NCBI GenBank assembly: GCA_050084515.1
Contig: CM114274.1
Coordinates: 2,728,001 to 2,792,000, forward strand
Reading direction: 5' to 3'
Source: Blasia pusilla
Lineage: Eukaryota; Marchantiophyta; Marchantiopsida; Blasiales
Length of the DNA stretch: 64,000 nucleotides
Below, piece by piece: positions 34,190-45,581 of the stretch; the first letter of the stretch is position 1; each line of letters starts with the position of its first letter. Position numbers and translations under genes: made by a program. Below the pieces are notes generated by a model. It was given only the letters and a program-made list of their open reading frames with translations. It was not told the origin of the DNA and did no database searches.

Positions 34190-34600
34190 CGTGCCATGGC
34201 TTCTCCTGGTGTTGTGTTGCTGGATAACCAAGGAGAGGTCTTCCAGTTGGTGAGTCCTGGAGATAGAGCTTTTAGTCCGTAGCGCGTCTTGTTGGATTCA
34301 GGAGCGCAACCCCTGATGTTGGGGAAAGCGTCATTCAAAGGATTGGGCTTGACGAGAGCCGATGTGGAGCGTTGTCCATTCCGGATACAGACATCCTTGG
34401 ATGGAGCAAGTACCACATAGTATATCACTCGACAAGAGGTCGTGGTGAGGATTCGCCCGTGAAATCCTACAGATGAGTCCGTGGTGCGCGCCAAGGCGAT
34501 AGTGACTGATGCAGATTCTTACGACGTCTTGGTTGGTGGAGCAGTGTTATACCCGATGGGGTTTCCCTAGATTACTGGGAGGAATCAGCGTCCTATAGAC
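34190..34600 (+). pseudogene. Family A aspartic protease (A3)
   Basis: VVLLDNQGEVFQLVSPGDRAFSP is followed by a stop, then RVLLDSGAQPLMLGKASFKGLGLTRADVERCPF. The catalytic DSGA (34289-34304) is intact. The next part, TSLDGASTT, contains a stop. The sequence then runs on as the linker to 34942 (LRRLADEHVQTAWSEAFASE), immediately before where the methyltransferase should begin. Confidence 0.78.
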
Positions 34601-34795
34601 CAGGATGGCAGTCAGGTGATGGGCGCCTTAGCTCATTACCCGTTCGATTCACAGGTGCAGTGATCGAGCAACGGCCAGGAGAGATGGCGACCTTAGCAAC
34701 ATTTAGCAGTGCCATCACTTGGCCTAGTGATTTGATTGAGGGACATGTCCATGCAGAGGATACTCCCGTTCCTGACATTTCTATGGAGATGAGTG

Positions 34796-36085
34796 TTATG
34801 GTAGGTGCATCATTATGTGCAGGAGAGGTGCCGATGTGGGGCTCGACTGAGGAGCTTCGACGATTGGCAGATGAGCACGTGCAGACCGCGTGGAGTGAGG
34901 CGTTTGCATCGGAGCGTGTCGGGTCTGAGGAACCCGAGGTAGCATTGGTTCCTGCGATAGAATCTGCTTCACTCGGTTGAATGCCTCATTAATTTCCTGG
35001 GTCCAAGTCGTGTTGGAAAACTTTGCTGTCCAATCTGTGAGAGGTCTCACAATTCCCGAGAAGTTTTTCACATAAGTACGATAAAATTGCACCGCACCTA
35101 TGAACCTCCTCATTCCCTTTACAGTGGATGGGGATTCCCAGTCCGAAATCGCCTTTACCTTTTCCATGTCTGGACTGACGCCATCTGCACTGACCACGTG
35201 CCCCAAGAATTTGATCTTTCTCAAACCGAATTCGCTCTTCTCTACATTCGCATACAGCTGATTTGCCCTTAGCTTAGACAAGACCGCTCTCACATGTCGA
35301 ACGTGCTCCTCTAGTGACTTCGAATAGATAAGTATGTCATCGATATAGATGATAACATACTCATCCATTTCCTTGTGAAAAATGGAGTTCAACAATGTGG
35401 TGAACGTTGGAGGCACGTTACATAGACTGAAAGGCATCACTACAAACTCAAAGGAACCGTATCTCGTCCTGCACGCAGTCTTCTCCACATCTGCCTCGGC
35501 AATCCGAATCTGGTAATATCTTGACTTCAAGTCAATCCTATTGAAATATCTCGCGCCTGCTAGCCTATCAAAGAGATCATCTATCCTCGGAAGAGGATAA
35601 TTGTTCCGAACCGTCACTTTGTTCAGTGCACGGTAATCAACACACAACCTCATCTTTCCATCCTTCTTCTTTACAAAGAGAACACGTGCTCCATAAGGTG
35701 ACTTGCTAGTCCTAATGTAACCCTTTTCCAAGAGCTCACTTAACTGCTTTTTCAACTCAAGAAGTTCCTCCTGATTCAACCTATATGGTGCTTTTGAAGG
35801 CGGTTGGGAACCGGGTATGATCTCTATCTTATGATCTACGGCTCTATGCGGCGGCAATTCAGTCGGAAGCTCATTTGTCAAGACATCCTCAAACTCCTTG
35901 ACCACTTCCTGGAGTGGTTCTAGGACTCCCCTTGAAGCAATGTCCTGATCTCTGCGTATACTGCTTGTAGCCTCCTCCACTTGTCTCATCAAGCAGAGAA
36001 ATCCATCCTCCAACTCAGTCATGCTCCTCCTTGTGATCGAGTTCACAAACTCCATTTTCGCTGGAACTTCACGGACCAACCGCAC
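34796..36085 (-). pseudogene. Family B reverse transcriptase (B1), with chimeric tail
   Basis: A 429-codon open frame covers REVPAKMEFVNS, NELPTELPPHRAVDHKIEIIPG, then RT motifs: [69 protein letters not shown] (active site intact, about 35336), KFLGHVVSADGV and MRRFIGAVQFYRTYVKNFSGI. After QEPMLP (34943) the frame runs antisense through A3 DNA (RVPQTRHAPM onward), giving a meaningless tail. RT copies the element RNA; without RNase H and integrase the element cannot move by itself. Confidence 0.9.
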
Positions 36086-36088
36086 CTG

Positions 36089-37585
36089 TCACCGTTTGCC
36101 TTTTAGCAAGATGCTCAACCTCAATGGTTGGCGTCTTAACTCCATCTCATACGCATCTAGGAATGTATTCCCCAAAACTCTGTCAATGCCATCCATTTCG
36201 CACACAGTGAAATTCTCCTTCAACTCGAATACCCCGCATCCTACTGTCAAACCCAAGACCAAATCAGAAGTCCAATGAGACTTGCCTCTTGCAAATCCCA
36301 TGCGAATGGGCTCATCCGCCTTAGAGGTAGACAGCCCCAGTTCCTTCATGATTCTTGGGCTTAGGAAGGAGTGCGAAGCACCTGTATCCACGAGCAACAA
36401 CACGTCGCGATCAGCTATCTTGGATCTTAGGTACACCAAATTGTGCGTCCTCTTGGTGACTTGAAGGGACGTCTCGAGATCGCCCGCCAACAGATGCTTA
36501 GCAACAAACGCAATCATACTCCCATCACTAACCTTCGGTTTCGAACACCCTTTTGACAGGTGCCCCGGTTCGCCACAGTTGTAGCATACGACCTTGCCGT
36601 TCCTTGACTTTGAGTGTTGTCCTCCTTTCGGTTTCGCATGAAGTTCCACTCGTTTTCTTTTGCGCGGCGCACGACTCTCTGGTTAGTCTTTGGCCCCACT
36701 CCAGCCTCTTTTGAACGCCTCCTTATTTTTCGACTTCTTCGAAAAAACTTTTGGCTTGAAGGGTTTCTGGGTTTGGACCTCATCGTCCCCAATCTGCTCC
36801 GCTAGCTTCAGAAGGTCCGCGCACGTCTCTGGCAACGTCGGCATTCGGTATAGGGCCTTTTCAGCGCTCGGCTTGAGTCCACTAATGAAGATAGCCTTCT
36901 TTGCGTGTTCATCCATCTTTGGACTAGAAGTCAGCTTCGCACTAAACTCCCTCATATAGGCGCTTAAGGAACCACTCTGCCGCATCCGCACGCATTCCAC
37001 CGTGTCACGCAACCCTTGGTACTCCGGAGTGAACCGATCCCCAATCAACTCCTTGAACTCCTCCCAACTCAGAGGTGACTCGCCGCCCAGATATTCCTCT
37101 CATTGGGCTGTCCACCATTGTAGAGCATGATCCTTCAGGAAAGTAACGGCTACCGTCACCTTGTCCTGCTCAGCAGCCCTCTGCGCCTCGAAGTACAGTT
37201 CTAGTTCCGTAAGGAAATCCTTCACTTTCTGCGAGCGCCCCACTCCCATGAATGGCGTGGGCAGGTTCGTCTTGTAGAGCTTTTTTCCCACACCCGGGTT
37301 TCGAGTGGCCTCTAACTCTGCAATCCGCTTGCTTTGCTGGGACATCTGCTCCACCAACACCTTCAACAAGTCCAACGTCTGGCTCGACTCCGTCCTTTCC
37401 CCTGAGTTTGGGCCCACTGGCCCCGCGGAAGGAGTCGCCTCTGGAACGTCCTCACGACTGGCATTCAGCTCTTCGGGATTCTCTATCTCCTCCATAGCTT
37501 CACGGTCCGGCATTGGTTCCTCTCTTGGTTCCCGTCGCTTGATTCGGAGCTTCTTGGGTTGTTCTCCCTCGATCGCCATATCCAA
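36089..37585 (-). pseudogene. Family B gag, zinc knuckle and protease (B1)
   Basis: Gag starts with ATG at 37583-37585 (MDMAIEGEQPKKL). An acidic N-terminal region and a short coiled-coil-like stretch (LLKVLVEQMSQQSKRIAELEA) precede the capsid core: LTELELYFEAQ, VTFLKDHALQWWTAQ, a stop at about 37099, FTPEYQGLRDTVE and SGLKPSAEKALYRMP. A second stop is at about 36683. The knuckle CYNCGEPGHLSKGC (36546-36588) is perfect. The protease has LLLVDTGASHSFLSP (about 36360-36400) and GLTVGCGVFELKENFTV, and ends in a third stop at about 36087 before RT. Confidence 0.9.
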
Positions 37586-37713
37586 GCCAACTCACTCAGA
37601 TCTCCTCCTCGTTTCTTGCGTCCCTCCTCAAGAGTCCGAGTCTAGCCGCTACCTTGAAATTTCCCAAGCATCCGGCTGATCCCACGACCCCAAGTTCTCG
37701 CTCACCAAGGATT

Positions 37714-37727
37714 AGCTCTGATACCAC
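37714..37727 (-). promoter_or_regulatory. Primer-binding site of B1 (initiator Met-tRNA type)
   Basis: On the minus strand TGGTATCAGAGC follows two bases after the LTR end (CGCGACA-AG). It is a perfect match to the usual plant initiator-tRNA site. B2 has TGGTATCAAAGC at the same place (45566-45579). Confidence 0.88.
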
Positions 37728-37728
37728 T

Positions 37729-38733
37729 TGTCGCGGCCCTACTCTCCTTGAACGTCAATCTTTAGTGTTGCGGAAGCATGCGTTGATGAGGGTCATTTAA
37801 CTCATCGCCGATCTGCACCCAAACACGCACTCTCGTTAGTCGGGTTTGGCCAACCGGCGTTCCAACCCACCGAGTCCTCAACTCGGCGTCTCATCAAGCT
37901 CAACCTTCCTTAGTTCCTAGCTTCCAACACATGGCAAGTCCTTCAAGACTTGGAACAGACTTTCTGGTTAGTCCAAGGATCTGAAACGGCACTTGCGCGC
38001 CTAGCGATCCCAACTGTTCAACGGTCCTCGGGTGAGTTTTGAACCGAGACCCAAGTAATTGAGTCGCGGGGTGGAATCCAAGAGGGATGTCTAAAATCGC
38101 CTCACTGGACTTGGTGAAGGTTTTCCAACCCAACCCCCAAACTCGCGTTCCGTTCCATGCCCTTGAGCCGCCCCGCGGCGCCCAAAGTGGGGTTTTGGGT
38201 TCCAAGCACTCTCCGAGACCTTCCCCCTTACTAGTACTTCTGGGGTTCTCCAATAACCCCTCCCCTTTGGGAAAAGAGGTTCGGGCCCTTCATTGTGGCC
38301 CTCAACCCGACTCCACTTACAGTCGTTTTTGGGTCGTATCTCGGTCGCTGCTTATGCGTTTGCAGCGATCTTTGGTGCGTTTGGACTGGCTCTCCATAAG
38401 CTTTCCCACACACCCTTATTTTTTCCAAACGCATCTTGGCGCTAAAAGTTATGGCCATAAATACAGTCAAAAACTCTCAAACGCTAGTGGCGTTTCAAAT
38501 CCGGATCTTCCCTTTGGCAACCCACTTCCTAGACTCGACTTCTTTCAAGTCTCATTCCGCGTTTGGTCTAGGTTTCTCAGTCGCGACCATTACACCTGAA
38601 ACGCGACTCCTCGTTTGCGTCTCGTCTCTTGTCTCCTCTTTGAGACAACTCCAACGCGCAAACCATCTTAGCGTGAGCCCGCTAATGTTCCGATGTTCCG
38701 CTTGGCACTTGTTTGGTCATGAGGGTCGCGACA
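37729..38733 (-). repeat. 5' LTR of gypsy B1
   Basis: In coding orientation it starts TGTCGCGACCC and ends GGGCCGCGACA, about 1005 bp, matching the solo LTR at 25172-26191. Reading frames within it are not genes. Confidence 0.93.
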
Positions 38734-38794
38734 GTTTGTGTGTGTGTTCGGTGATAGCGATGTATGTTGTGTAGCGATGTGTATGCGCACGACA
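38734..38794 (+). repeat. Family A 3' terminal remnant (right end of A3)
   Basis: GTTTGTGTGTGTGTTCGG to GTATGCGCACGACA matches the last 60 bases of A2 and of the deleted derivative. Copia 1 gag resumes at the next base. This second, independent insertion shows the same right end for family A as the one in the Helitron. Confidence 0.85.
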
Positions 38795-41700
38795 GTGAAA
38801 AGATGCGCATAGTAGGCAGTGGTAGCTTGTCTAGTCTACAAGAGAGTGCGCTATTTGTAGGTTATGGATCAAATAGAGGCAGGGCTCCCTGGATCTTGCA
38901 ATTACTGTGGGATAAAGGGTCACTATGCAAAGTTTTTCTTTAAGAAGAAGGTAGATATGAGAATAGGAGCCTAACAACAACAAAACAATATGGAGCAACA
39001 ATACCAAGAGCAGTACCAAGAACAACAACATTCACAAACGGAGCATCTCTTGGTCATGACTCATCATATGGGAGCAATGGTCAAGAAAGACTCGATAACA
39101 GATTGGTACATTGACTCTGGTGCATCAAATCACATGACCTCATCAGCTAAATTGTTCAGTAGTTTAGAGCCGGTGAAAGATCCTGTAATTGTGCTCACAT
39201 GAGATGACACTCAACATCATATCACGCATAACGGTAAAGTTCCAATAGTATCAGATGGTCTTTGTGCTCTTGGAAATGTTCTCTAAGTTCCTACCATTGC
39301 AAGAAATCTGATCTCTATAGGATAGATAGTAGAATAGGGTTATCAAGTGAAGTTCAACGTAGATGTTTGTTTCATAGAAACAATGGATGACCAGACTACG
39401 ATAGCCAAAGGAATCGGATCTGGTAGAATATTCAAATTAGATGTTTCTATGCCAGAGATTCACATAGCAATGTATGGTCAATCCGGCCAACAAGTCACAG
39501 ATCTAAATGTGTGGCATAAAAGAATTAGACATATAAATTTTCAAAGATTATAGAGTCTTTCATCATCTAATATAGTAATAGGACTCCCTAAATTAGCGAG
39601 TCCTACTGTGTTAGAGGTATGTCCTGCTTGCCAATTTGGAAAACAAGGCAAGGTAGAAGAGCATCGAGGATATTGGAGTTGATCCACAGTGATATGTGGA
39701 CAACATTACAACGTAGCCTTAGTGATTGCCTGTACTTTGTTTCATTTATTAATGACTTCTCTAGGTATATATGGGTATACTTTCTGAAAGCCAAGTCAGA
39801 GGTATTTTGAGTGTTCCAAACATTCAGAGTTCTAGTAGAGAAGCAGATTGGACAACACATTTTGAAATTGCCTTGTGATGGAGAAGGAGAGTATCTTTCA
39901 ACAGAGTTTGATGACTATTTACGTCAGAATGACATCCAATGTCAAGGGACTTGCCGTTACACTCCACAACAAAATGGAGTGGCTGAGAGGAAGAATCGAC
40001 ATATTGCTGAAGCGGCATAAGCTATGTTGAATGAGAAGAACATGCCTAAGGTGTATTGGAGAGAGGCTAAAGCATGTGCAGTCTTCTTAATCAACCAAAC
40101 TCCAACAGCAGGAGTTCATGATAAAACTCCATTCAAAGTCTTCACAAGAAATAAACCTGATTTTTCCTTCTTGAAAGTAGTTGGCTATATTTGTTATGCT
40201 CATGTTCCTTCCGAGAGACGTTAGAAATTAGACCCTAAGTCTAAAAGATGTATCTTCATTAGCTATGCTGATGGAACTAAGGGATATAAGTGCTACATTC
40301 CATCCTCTAAGCACCTTATTATTAGTCGGGATGTTGTCTTTGATGAGCTAAAGTCATGGTATGCTCCATCAGAGCCTATTCCACCTCTAAACTTGTCTGT
40401 TGAGGGCGAGAATATGATTGTAAACCAACAGACATTGTCTTCAACTTCCCCAAAAACTACTGCAGGATTAGCAAAGGTCCTAGATTCATCAGTTCAATCT
40501 GTGAGTCCATGTACGGAAAGAGTACGTATTCAATCTGTGGACACTAGTCAGAGCTCGAGTAAGGTGTCAGAGGCATCTACCTCTGAACAACAACTTTGTA
40601 GATCAAGTAGAGCTACATATCCAGTTCATAGATTCATAAATGAAGGGTTCCTTGTGACACATCATGCATATATGATGACTACCCTTCAAGAACAGGAGCC
40701 GAGTTGTTTTGAAGAAGCTGCAAGTAAAGTCGAATGGATTGAAGCTTTGGAGGAAGAGCTTGTTGCATTAAGACATCAACAAACATGGGAGCTGATTGAT
40801 ATACCTTATGGTAAGGAAGCTATTGGTTGCAAATGGGTTTACAAAATCAAGCGCAATCAAGATGGTACAATTGACAGATACCAAACGAGATTGGTGGCTA
40901 AGGGCTATGCACAACAATATGGTATCCATTATGAGGAAACATTTAGCCCTATTGCAAAGATGGCGACTACAAGAACAGCGGTTGCAGTTGCAATAAGTAA
41001 GAAGTGGAGATTACATCACATGGACGTCAAGAATGCCTTCTTGAATGGAGATCTATACAAGGAGGTACATATGACTCAACCACATGGATACGAGCATCCC
41101 AAGAATCCATTTCGCGTACACAGGTTGAAGAAAGCTCTATACGGGCTCAAATAATCTCCAAGAGCTTGGTATGGCAAGATTACATACGTCCTACAAGAGT
41201 TGGGTTTTAGGGTATGTGATTCTGACTCCTCGTTATATGTCTTGAGAGGACAAGATCATACATTTCTCATTGTGTTGTATGTTGAGGATCTCTTGATTAC
41301 TGGGAGTACTGAAGAAATGGTACAACAAGTCAAGCTTAAGTTACGAGCAGAATTTGATATGATGGACTTGGGAGAACTCAAGTACTTCCTTGGCATTAAG
41401 TTTATCAAGGTTGGAGAGAGCATGTGGTTACTACAACGACACTATGCTCTTCATATGCTTTCAAAATATGGTATGACGGCTTGTAAGCCAATCTCTACAC
41501 CGTAGGACCAGAGTGTAAAGCTAAGAGTGGATGAAGGAGAGCTACTAGCAGATTCTAATATGTACAGGCGCATGGTTGGAAGTTTAATCTATCTAACTAT
41601 AACCAAACTAGATTTGAGCTATGGTTGTGGCCTAGTGAGACAGTTTATGCAAGCATCTTGGAAACCTCACCTTGATGTTGTGAGGAGGATTATGCGGTAT

Positions 41701-41985
41701 GTGAAATTCTCTATTCCATTCAGGCTTCAATTTGAACCTTCTCCGAGTTTTCAATTACATGGATTCACAGAAGTGGATTGGGCAGGAAGCGTGTCCGATA
41801 GACACTCCACATTTGGTTATTCATTTACTTTGGGAAGCGTAGCTATAAGTTGGGCTTCAAAGAAGCAACCTACAGTTGCTTTATCTTCAACAGAGGTTGA
41901 GTACAGAGGAGCAACCAATGCAACATGTGAGGCGGTGTGGCTTCATCCATGACTCGTAATGAAATCCATGCTAATGCTTTGGAAG
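38795..41985 (+). mobile_element. Copia 1 gag tail and pol (protease, integrase, RT, RNase H), 3' truncated
   Basis: Gag resumes at GTGAAAAGATGCG. The zinc knuckle is CNYCGIKGHYAKF with the last Cys lost. Protease: WYIDSGASNHMTSS (about 39104). Integrase: HSDMWTTLQRSL (first Asp), DGEGEYLSTEFD (second) and NGVAERKNRHIAEAA (Glu). RT: WIEALEEELVALRHQQTWELID, GCKWVYKIKRNQDG, LVAKGYAQQYG, MDVKNAFLNGDL. A CAA-to-TAA-type stop follows LYGLK (41152), and the active site reads YVEDL instead of YVDDL. RNase H: FTEVDWAGSVSDRHST and STEVEYRGATNATCEAVWLH. Soon after, near 41985, it is cut and joined to gypsy B2, so its 3' LTR is gone. Confidence 0.92.
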
Positions 41986-42278
41986 GATCCCTCCAGGAAT
42001 GGCAAAGGATGAAGTAAGCCTTGTTTCTTCGCATAAGAAACTCTGTTTGCTTGACAGGTCACGCAGGTTTTCACATATTGAGCAACATCTTCCTTCATGT
42101 TGGGCCAAAAGAACCTTTTGGCCTAAACAACAAGAGTGGATTTCTCCCCTTTGTGTCCTGCCAAAGGCCCATCATGACATTCCACAAATACCTTGGTCCG
42201 TAGCTTGCCTTGGCCTACATAGATCCTGCTCTGCTTAAACCTTAGCAAGCCGTGTCTCAAACTCAGATTGGCCACCTT

Positions 42279-43660
42279 CTAGCCCCGCTTTAACTTCCCA
42301 AGGTACTCCCTTGCTTGCGTATCCTTCATGTATCCTTCACGAATCCTTCTTTCCAAGTGTGTTTCATTAGGGAACATTGCTCTCAACACTTGTGTCGTCG
42401 ATGGCATATGCTCATCCCTGCGACTTAACGCATCTGGAATGACATTGTCTTTCCCCCTCTTGTGGATTAGCTCCACATTCTTCAATGCCAAGGTATCATG
42501 CTATCGAAGTTGCTTTGGTGTTACGCGATCTTGGGTCTCAAAATACTTGAGCGATATGTTATCGGTGAATACTCGAGTCTTGTGAAGTCCTAGATAGTGA
42601 CGCCACTTCCTCAAGCAGTGAACCACCGCGAACAACTCTTTCTCATGAGTGTGCCATCTCCTTTTGGTGTCGCTAAGCTTCTTGCTCTCGTATGCTACAG
42701 GTCTTTCTTTTTGCACCAACATTCCTGCAATCGCGAAATCACTAGCATCCGTGTGCACCTCGAACGGTTGGTCAAACTCTCGCAGCTTCACAATTGGTTC
42801 CTGCGAGAGGATCTCTTTGACTCGATTGAACGCTTTATCCACTTCCTCGGTCCATGTAGTGTTGGAAAACTTTGCGGTCCAATCCGTGAGAGGTTTCACT
42901 ATTCCCGAAAAGTTCTTCACGTATGTCCGGTAAAACTGGACCGCTCGGATGAACCTCCTCATCCCCTTCACAGTGGAAAGCGGTTCCCATTTGGCAATTG
43001 CGCTTAACTTCTCCATGTCTGGACTCACTCCATCTGCGCTAACCACATGCCCCAAGAAATTGATCTTCGTTAAACCGAACTCACTCTTATCCGGATTCGT
43101 ATACAACTTATTCGCCTTGAGTTTCTCAAACACCATCTTCAAATGTCGAGCGTGCTCCTCTAGTGTTTTCGAATAGATTAGTATGTCATCAATGTAGATG
43201 ATCACAAACTCATCCGTCTCCTTATGAAAGATGGAGTTCATCAAAGTGTTGAACGTCGGAGGCGCATTACAAAGACCGAAAGGCATTACCATAAACTCGA
43301 ACGAACCGTATCTCGATCTACACGTAGTCTTCTCTACATCCGCTTCGGCAATCCGAATCTGATTATATCCTTATTTCAGGTCAATTGGCTGAAATACTTG
43401 GCACCTGACAATCGACCAAAGAGGTCATCCATCCTCAGGAGAGGATAGTTGTTCCTTACCGTCTTTTTATTCAGCGCTCGGTAATCAACACATAGTCTCA
43501 ACTTCTCATCCTTCTTCTTCACAAAGAGGACGGGCGCCCCATAAGGTGACTTGCTAGTTTGGATGTAACCCTCTCTAGGAGTTCATCCAACTATTTCTTC
43601 AACTCAGCAAGTTCCTCTTGATTCAACCTTTATGGTGCCTTTGAAGGTGGTTGAGATCCG
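42279..43660 (-). pseudogene. Family B reverse transcriptase and RNase H (B2)
   Basis: RT: VMPFGLCNAPPTFNTLMNSIF, IIYIDDILIYSKTLEEHARH (active site intact, about 43190), FGLTKINFLGHVVSADG. RNase H: FEVHTDASDFAIAGMLVQKERPVAYESKKL, WHTHEKELFAVVHCLRKWRHYLGLH, FTDNISLKYF, ELIHKRGKDNVIPDALSRRDE. The N-terminal RT part (about 43300-43660) is frameshifted and contains stops. It supplies the RNase H domain missing from B1. Confidence 0.88.
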
Positions 43661-45370
43661 AGTATCACCTCAATCTTATGATCAACCGCCCTATGTGGTG
43701 GCAACCTAGTCAGAAGCTCCTTAGTCAACACATCTCCAAATTCTTTCACAACTCTCTTGAAACAGAACTCAGCTTTAGGGATTCCCCTTGAAGTTGAGTT
43801 CTGATCTCTGCGTCTCGCGCTTGCATCATCCTCTACTTGTCTCATCAAGCAAAGGAATTCTTCCTCTAACTCGGCCAAACTCGTCCTCAGGATGGCGTTC
43901 ACCAACTCCGTCTTTCTAGGAACCTCACGAACCAATCTGACGTCCGTCTGTTTGTCGTTAACCAAGATGCTCAACCTCAAAGGTCTTCGCCTTAGTTCCA
44001 CCTCATACGCATCCAAGAACGTGTTCCCCAAGACTCCGTCGATTCCGTCCATGTCGCAAACTGTGAAATTCTCCTTCAACTCAAATACTCTGCATCCCAC
44101 CACTAGCCTAAAACCAGATCTGAGGTCTGGTGGGACTTGCCTCCCGCGAATCCTAACCTAATGGGTTCATCCACCTTGGTGATTGGCAGTCCCAACATTT
44201 TCACGATTCTTGGACTGAAGAATGAGTACGAAGCACTTGTATCAACGGGCAACATCACATCGCGATTAGCAATCTTGCATCCTAGGTAAACCAAATTGGG
44301 CGTTCTCTTGGTGACTTGGAGAGATGTATCTAGATCTCCCGCCGATAAGTGCTTAGCAGCAAATGAAATCATACTCGGTTTACTAACCTCGGTCTAACAC
44401 ATTCCTTAGCCATGTGCCCGGGTTCGCCATAGTTGTAGAAAATCACTTTGGCATTCGTTGACTTTGTGAACCGTGGCCCTCTTGGCTTCGCGTTGAGTTC
44501 CACTCGTTTTGCTGCCAGGGCAAGAGACCCTTCGTGGTTGCGCTCACCCCCATTCCAAACCCTCTTGGATGTCCCTTTGTTTTTCGGTAACTTAGAAAAA
44601 AAATTTGGCTCAAAGGGTTTTTGGTGTTGGACTTCATCGTCCCCAATCCGCTCTGCTAGCCTCTGAAGATCCGCGCACGTCTTTGGGATGTGAGGCATAC
44701 GAAAGAGGGCCTTTTCAGCGCTCGGTTTGAGTCCACTTAAGAAGATCACCTTTTTCGTATGTTCATCCGTGGAAAGTGCACTCATGGGTGCAGTAAACTC
44801 TCGCACATAAGCGCTAAGGGATCCGCTCTGGCGCAACCTCACAACCTCCATGCCATTGTGATACTCCTGATATTCCGGAGTGAATTGGTTCCCAATCAAC
44901 TCCTTGAAATCTTCCCAACTCAACGTTTTCCCACGGCCTAGATGTTCTCTATGGTGAGCCGTCCACCAGTGGAGAGCGTGATCCTTTAGAAACGTGACCG
45001 CTACAGTCACCTTGTCTTGTTCATCTACCTTTTGCGCTTCGAAATAAATTTCGAGTTCCGTTAGAAACTTGCTCACTTTCCGAGAACGCCCCATTCTTGT
45101 GAATGGTGTTGGAAAATTTGTCTTACAAAGATTCTTGCCGGAACAAGAGGCTCCATTTGACTTGAATTCCATTATCACCTTGCTCTATTCGGCCATCTGG
45201 TCCTCCGTCACCTTCATCAATCCCATCATTTTGATATAAAAGGCCGGATCGTTTGAGTTTGAAATCGAAGGTCCCGCAGAAAGATTTTCGGTTGGAACAT
45301 CCTCATCTCTGGGACTCGGCACTTCAGGAGTCCCAATTTCCACCTTTGGCTCTCGGTCTGTCATTGATTC
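43630..45370 (-). pseudogene. Family B gag and protease (B2)
   Basis: Gag core: FLTELEIYFEAQ, VTFLKDHALHWWTAHHREHLG, FTPEYQEYHNGMEVVRL and SGLKPSAEKALFRMPHIPKTCADL. The knuckle reads FYNYGEPGHMAKEC with two Cys lost. The protease reads LPVDTSASYSFFSP (DTG changed to DTS) and LGNTFLDAYEVELRRRPL. It is clearly non-functional but collinear with B1. Confidence 0.88.
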
Positions 45371-45581
45371 GTCTCTCGGATTTTTTTCTTTGACTCATAG
45401 TTTCCTTGGTTCTTGGCCCTTGGTCACCATTTGTGAGTCTTTGCTTTCTCAAATCTCCTCCTTGCCTCTTGCGTTCCTCCTCGGGCGTCACGGTCATCCG
45501 GCCACCTTGAGTTCTCCCCAAATGTCCAGATCTTCTATGACCCCAAGTTCACGCTCATCAAGAATTTGCTTTGATACCACG

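Larger units (their letters stand above)
29936..34942 (+). mobile_element. Family A retroelement, copy A3 (5' half)
   Basis: It was inserted in copia 1 gag. It starts CGATAGATCGG, so about 16 terminal bases are missing, and runs through leader, gag, zinc knuckles and protease to GAACCCGAGGTAG. At that point, just before the methyltransferase, it is cut and joined to the 3'-truncated gypsy B1. Its own right end survives at 38734-38794 beyond B1. The leader (30440-32080) is untranslated like that of A1. Confidence 0.88.
34943..38733 (-). mobile_element. Ty3/gypsy element family B, copy B1, 3' truncated, nested in A3
   Basis: Minus-strand element with 5' LTR 37729-38733, Met-tRNA-type primer site, gag, CCHC, protease and reverse transcriptase. 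It stops at 34943 in the segment joining RT to RNase H, so RNase H, integrase and the 3' LTR are missing. Its LTR abuts the A3 3' end, showing that it entered A3. Only about three in-frame stops interrupt gag-pol, so it is younger than its surroundings. Confidence 0.92.

Noticed and set aside
34796-34942. C-terminal extension of the B1 reverse transcriptase frame
   Set aside because: This part is antisense family A DNA beyond the deletion junction, not part of the gypsy protein.
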